9,331 nucleotides of DNA. Source: Chloroflexota bacterium (GTDB lineage Bacteria > Chloroflexota > Anaerolineae > Anaerolineales > UBA4823). Of this stretch, positions 6,432 to 9,331 are shown piece after piece (the stretch's first letter is position 1; every line of letters starts with the position of its first letter). The translations under genes and the position numbers were made by a program. The stretch is from NCBI GenBank assembly GCA_030636125.1, contig DAOVXM010000067.1, forward strand, positions 1 through 9,331, given 5' to 3'. Under the pieces are notes generated by a model, which searched no databases, was not told the DNA's origin, and worked only from the letters and a program-made list of their open reading frames with translations.

Positions 6432-7988
6432 TCAGGAGTAGAACGAGTAGAACCACATTACCGCATTGTTTATTACATTTAGAAGCCAGGCGGGCCATAT
6501 CCCGATGAGCAGCATGAGCACCATCAAGGGGGCGATGACAAACGCTTCACGGACATTGATCTCAGGGAGATGCCCACGCCATCGCTCGTTTAACGGCCCA
6601 TGCAACACCTGCTTGATTCCCTTGAGAACATATGCCCCAGTAAAGAAAAGACCAATCATGCTCACGATGGTGAAGAAAGTGAAGATCGGCCAAGAACCTC
6701 GCACAACCAGGAATTCGGAGATGAACCCACCTAAACCAGGTAAACCTAATGATCCCATCGAGGTGAATATCAGGATGCCTCCATAGACAGGGATCAAAGG
6801 AAACAAACCACCAAAATCGTTCAAGTTTCTGGTGTGGGTCCGCTCATAGATCACACCAACCAGGAAGAACATCCCAGCTGCGGATAACCCATGGTTAAAC
6901 ATTTGCAATACAGCGCCTTCCAGGGCAAGAGTTGCACTCTCAGAATCGATCACATAAGCAGCTGCTGCAACACCCAAGATGACAAACCCCATGTGGTTTA
7001 CTGAAGAGTATGCAACCAAGCGCTTGAAATCATTTTGTCCGTAAGCAGCCAGAGCCCCGAAGATAATCGCCATCGTTGCCAGGAAAGCGAGAACCCCTGC
7101 GTATGTTTTTGCTTCAACCGGGTAAAGGGGCAACACCAGACGTAAAAAGCCATAGGCACCCAGTTTAAGTAACACACCAGCCAAAATCATGGAGCCAGCT
7201 GTGGGCGCCTCGGTGTGTGCATCCGGCAACCAGGTATGGAATGGCCAGATCGGCACCTTGATTGCAAAAGCAACCACGAATGCCCAGAAAGCGATCGCCT
7301 TCACCGTGCTCACTGGCAAGCCCATCAATGTTCCCTCTAGAGTGCTAATTCGCTCAAATAAAACCAACATGTCGAAGGTGCCTGCCACAACCCCGATCAG
7401 CTGGATGGCGAGCAATAAGCCCAGAGACCCAGCCATGGTATAGATCATGAATTTGAATGAGGCATAGCTGCGAGATTGGATTTTGCGACCAAAAATCTCC
7501 TTTTCGCCGGATTCGCTTCCCCATTGGTTAATTAAGAAATACATCGGGACTAAACCGAACTCCCAGAAGACAAAGAATAACAAGAGATCAAGGCTGAGAA
7601 ATACTCCCAACATACCCATCTCGAGCAACAGGAAAAAGAACATGTAAGCCTTGACTCTATCTTTGATCGTGTACGATGCCAGAATAGCTAGCGGGGTTAG
7701 CAGGGTAGTCAATAGAATCATCGGTAACGAGATACCATCAACGCCCACGTGGTATGAAGCACGGATCGGCACATACCAATCATATTGTTCTTGAAATTGG
7801 AATCCCGGTTGGTTGGAGTCAAAGTTGAACCACAAGACAAGCGTTAAAACTAGCGGGATCAGACTTCCCAATAATGCCACCCAGCGCAGGAGTCTATGCT
7901 CTTCATGCGGTAATAAAGCCACAACTGCAGCTACCAACACTGGTGTAAAAAGGATTAGAGTGAGCAGATAATCCGAGATGAATTCCAT
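6432..7988 (-). CDS. nuoM: NADH-quinone oxidoreductase subunit M (canonical NuoM)
   Basis: NuoM is a proton-pumping antiporter-like subunit in the membrane arm of complex I. The 518 residues include all key charged positions: Glu143 in FVFWEFGLVPMYFLI (TM5), Lys244 in AFAIKVPIWPFHTWLPDAH (241-258, TM7), Lys275 in GVLLKLGAYGFLR (TM8) and Glu425 in GFISEFLVVRG (TM12). The loop after TM5 (about 157-178) is a little longer than in E. coli. The start ATG at 7988 has AGGAG (7999-7995) six bases upstream. The 62-base gap after nuoL shows no hairpin, and only 10 bases separate its stop from the next nuoM ATG, so it belongs to the same operon. It is the ordinary member of the nuoM pair. Confidence 0.97.
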   Translation of the reverse strand: MEFISDYLLTLILFTPVLVAAVVALLPHEEHRLLRWVALLGSLIPLVLTLVLWFNFDSNQPGFQFQEQYDWYVPIRASYHVGVDGISLPMILLTTLLTPLAILASYTIKDRVKAYMFFFLLLEMGMLGVFLSLDLLLFFVFWEFGLVPMYFLINQWGSESGEKEIFGRKIQSRSYASFKFMIYTMAGSLGLLLAIQLIGVVAGTFDMLVLFERISTLEGTLMGLPVSTVKAIAFWAFVVAFAIKVPIWPFHTWLPDAHTEAPTAGSMILAGVLLKLGAYGFLRLVLPLYPVEAKTYAGVLAFLATMAIIFGALAAYGQNDFKRLVAYSSVNHMGFVILGVAAAAYVIDSESATLALEGAVLQMFNHGLSAAGMFFLVGVIYERTHTRNLNDFGGLFPLIPVYGGILIFTSMGSLGLPGLGGFISEFLVVRGSWPIFTFFTIVSMIGLFFTGAYVLKGIKQVLHGPLNERWRGHLPEINVREAFVIAPLMVLMLLIGIWPAWLLNVINNAVMWFYSFYS

Positions 7989-8050
7989 TCTTAGCTCCTA
8001 AATCCTAAAATCAATAAAACCCATAGAATGTTGTTGATGTCGTGTAAAGA

Positions 8051-9331
8051 TCATGGCTGAGCCAAGAAAAACAAGTAATAAAATAGCGTACCGAAAGCGA
8101 TAACCAGCGCCATAACCAGGTATTGTTGTACCCGACCGGTTTGGATGAAGCGAGAACCGCGACCGATGCGCTTCACACTTTCACCAACGAAATCACCGAA
8201 ACCATTTACGATCGGCTTGTCTATGTAGTTGCGGAATATTCCGCCCAGACTGTTTGCCCCTCGCGCAATTGTATGCAAGAGCCCATCGATAATTCGCTGG
8301 TCGAGCCATTGATAAGTAAAGGTTCGTGATACCCAGTAGGCAGGTCGGACAAACAGGAAATCGTACAGCTCATCAAAGTAATATTTATTCTTTAATAAGG
8401 TATATACGGGGCCCAAGGGTTTCTCTAGAGGATCAGCTGCCCCTGCAGGAACCTTGCGATAAACAAACCATCCAAGGAAAAGTCCTCCTAAGGCTACCAC
8501 CAGAGAAGTGATCAACGGTATCCAGCTGAACCTGACTGCTTCGGGATGTTCGGCGAGTGTACCTCCGACGAAATCATGCATCCAGTTTGGCAACAAGCCT
8601 CCAATGATCGGGAAATCGTTGGTAATTCCGATCCAGCCAGCCCCTATCGCAAAGACTGCCAAACCCACCAGAGGTAAGGTCATAGTCCATTTTGACTCCA
8701 CCGCGTGTTCCGCAGCCTTCGTGCGTGGTTCTCCAAGGAAAGTGAGCGTGATCTGACGCATCGTGTAAAACGCGGTGAGGAGAGCGGCCAACGCCAATAC
8801 AATGAAGACGGCCCAATTAGAATGTGCAAAGGCATCTGCCAGGATTTCATCCTTCGACCAGAATCCTGCGGTCAATAATGGAAAACCTGACAACGCTAAT
8901 CCACCGATCAGGAAGGTCCAAAAAGTGACTGGCATTTTCTTGCGCAATCCGCCCATATTGAACATATCTTGCGGATCTACATGTTCATCAGTGTGCATAA
9001 CCCCATGCTCTACCCCATGGATGACCGAGCCAGATCCGAGGAACAATAATGCTTTGAAGAACGCGTGTGTAAACAAGTGAAAGGCTGCAGCAACATATGC
9101 GCCAATTCCAATGGCCGCGATCATATACCCGAGCTGTGAGATCGTTGAATAAGCAAGGACGCGTTTAATATCCTTCTGTGTCACCGCGATTGTGGCGGCG
9201 AACAAACCCGTGAATGCTCCGATGAAAGCCATCAAATTCATCGTCAAGGTTGGTTCACCATTCAACATGCCTGCTGAAATAATCGGAAATACCCGAATGA
9301 CCAGATATACACCCGCGGAAACCATTGTGGC
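8051..9331 (-). CDS. nuoL: NADH-quinone oxidoreductase subunit L, C-terminal 426 residues (cut by window edge)
   Basis: NuoL is the distal antiporter-like proton pump of complex I and carries the lateral helix that runs along the membrane arm. The frame is open through the right edge; the ATG at 9325 is internal, since ATMVSAGVYLVIRVFPI is the usual TM8 segment, so about the first third is missing, including the TM5 Glu and TM7 Lys. Counting from that Met, QKDIKRVLAYSTISQLGYM (50-68), HLFTHAFFKALLFLGSGS (83-100) and LLTAGFWSKDEIL (150-162) are NuoL signatures, with Lys91 and the TM12 Lys158 kept. The C-terminal NKYYFDELYDFLFVRP is followed by an unusually long stretch (323-398) before the final membrane helix (about 400-420): 76 residues, against 43 in E. 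coli NuoL by my alignment. The loop after TM10 is histidine-rich. Confidence 0.96.
   Translation of the reverse strand, partial: ATMVSAGVYLVIRVFPIISAGMLNGEPTLTMNLMAFIGAFTGLFAATIAVTQKDIKRVLAYSTISQLGYMIAAIGIGAYVAAAFHLFTHAFFKALLFLGSGSVIHGVEHGVMHTDEHVDPQDMFNMGGLRKKMPVTFWTFLIGGLALSGFPLLTAGFWSKDEILADAFAHSNWAVFIVLALAALLTAFYTMRQITLTFLGEPRTKAAEHAVESKWTMTLPLVGLAVFAIGAGWIGITNDFPIIGGLLPNWMHDFVGGTLAEHPEAVRFSWIPLITSLVVALGGLFLGWFVYRKVPAGAADPLEKPLGPVYTLLKNKYYFDELYDFLFVRPAYWVSRTFTYQWLDQRIIDGLLHTIARGANSLGGIFRNYIDKPIVNGFGDFVGESVKRIGRGSRFIQTGRVQQYLVMALVIAFGTLFYYLFFLAQP
8132..8359 (-). other. Extended lateral-helix region within NuoL
   Basis: This part of nuoL codes for the stretch between the LYD motif and the last membrane helix. 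It has 76 residues where ordinary NuoL has about 43-48. The extra residues include an IIDGLLHTIARG segment and a second amphipathic-looking segment, NGFGDFVGESVKRIGRGSR. A longer lateral helix is what is needed to span one more antiporter subunit, matching the extra nuoM. The lengths were counted by hand against E. coli and alphaproteobacterial sequences from memory. Confidence 0.6.

Noticed and set aside
1271..7298. Three copies of GCGATCGC (1271, 1538, 7291), the cyanobacterial HIP1 octamer
   Set aside because: About 0.14 would be expected by chance at equal base use, so it is mildly enriched, but the gene content and the L-M-M-N nuo layout do not suggest a cyanobacterium, and all copies lie within coding sequence.
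6466..7443. Plus-strand open frames opposite nuoM
   Set aside because: They are antisense to a strongly conserved NuoM and their products look like reversed membrane-protein coding with no motif.
8051..9325. A complete 424-residue nuoL starting at the ATG at 9325
   Set aside because: The frame stays open to the edge and this Met lies in the conserved ATMVSAGVYL segment of TM8, so the gene is truncated by the window, not short.

Overview
The window holds two bioenergetic gene clusters and one cell-wall gene, all on the minus strand. From right to left (the direction of transcription) they are: the distal end of a respiratory complex I operon (nuoL, broken by the right edge, two different nuoM genes, nuoN), an ATP synthase membrane-sector operon (atpZ/I-like gene, atpB, atpE, an atpF-atpH fusion), and the first 276 codons of murE, broken by the left edge. 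I see no RNA gene, mobile element, CRISPR array or phage sequence, and no protein-coding case on the plus strand.

The organism is a bacterium with moderate GC. The double nuoM, the b-delta fusion, the long subunit a and the Mur ligase suggest Chloroflexota, perhaps Anaerolineae-like. This is inferred from gene content and from my memory of these families, not from a search.

Region by region: 9331-8051 is the C-terminal two thirds of NuoL; 7988-6432 is a canonical NuoM; 6421-4940 is a second, divergent NuoM; 4939-3482 is NuoN. The nuo run is tightly packed with good Shine-Dalgarno sites. The 111-base gap at 3371-3481 looks like an operon boundary: an AT-rich hairpin with a T6 tail, then a strong sigma70-type promoter only 9 bases from the atpZ ATG. 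The atp genes follow (3370-934), with hairpins in two of the gaps. No F1 gene (alpha, beta, gamma, epsilon) follows; instead a 103-base gap holds two hairpins and a promoter-like element, and murE begins.

The proteins fit together: NuoL, M, M' and N are antiporter-like proton pumps of complex I, and AtpB/AtpE/AtpF form the F0 sector that spends the proton gradient. The c subunit lacks the sodium-binding residues, so proton coupling is expected. The most interesting point is that a second NuoM occurs with a NuoL whose lateral-helix region is about 28-33 residues longer than in ordinary NuoL. This is the signature of the four-pump '2M' complex I described from comparative genomics. The second NuoM has lost the central TM7 lysine normally needed for pumping.
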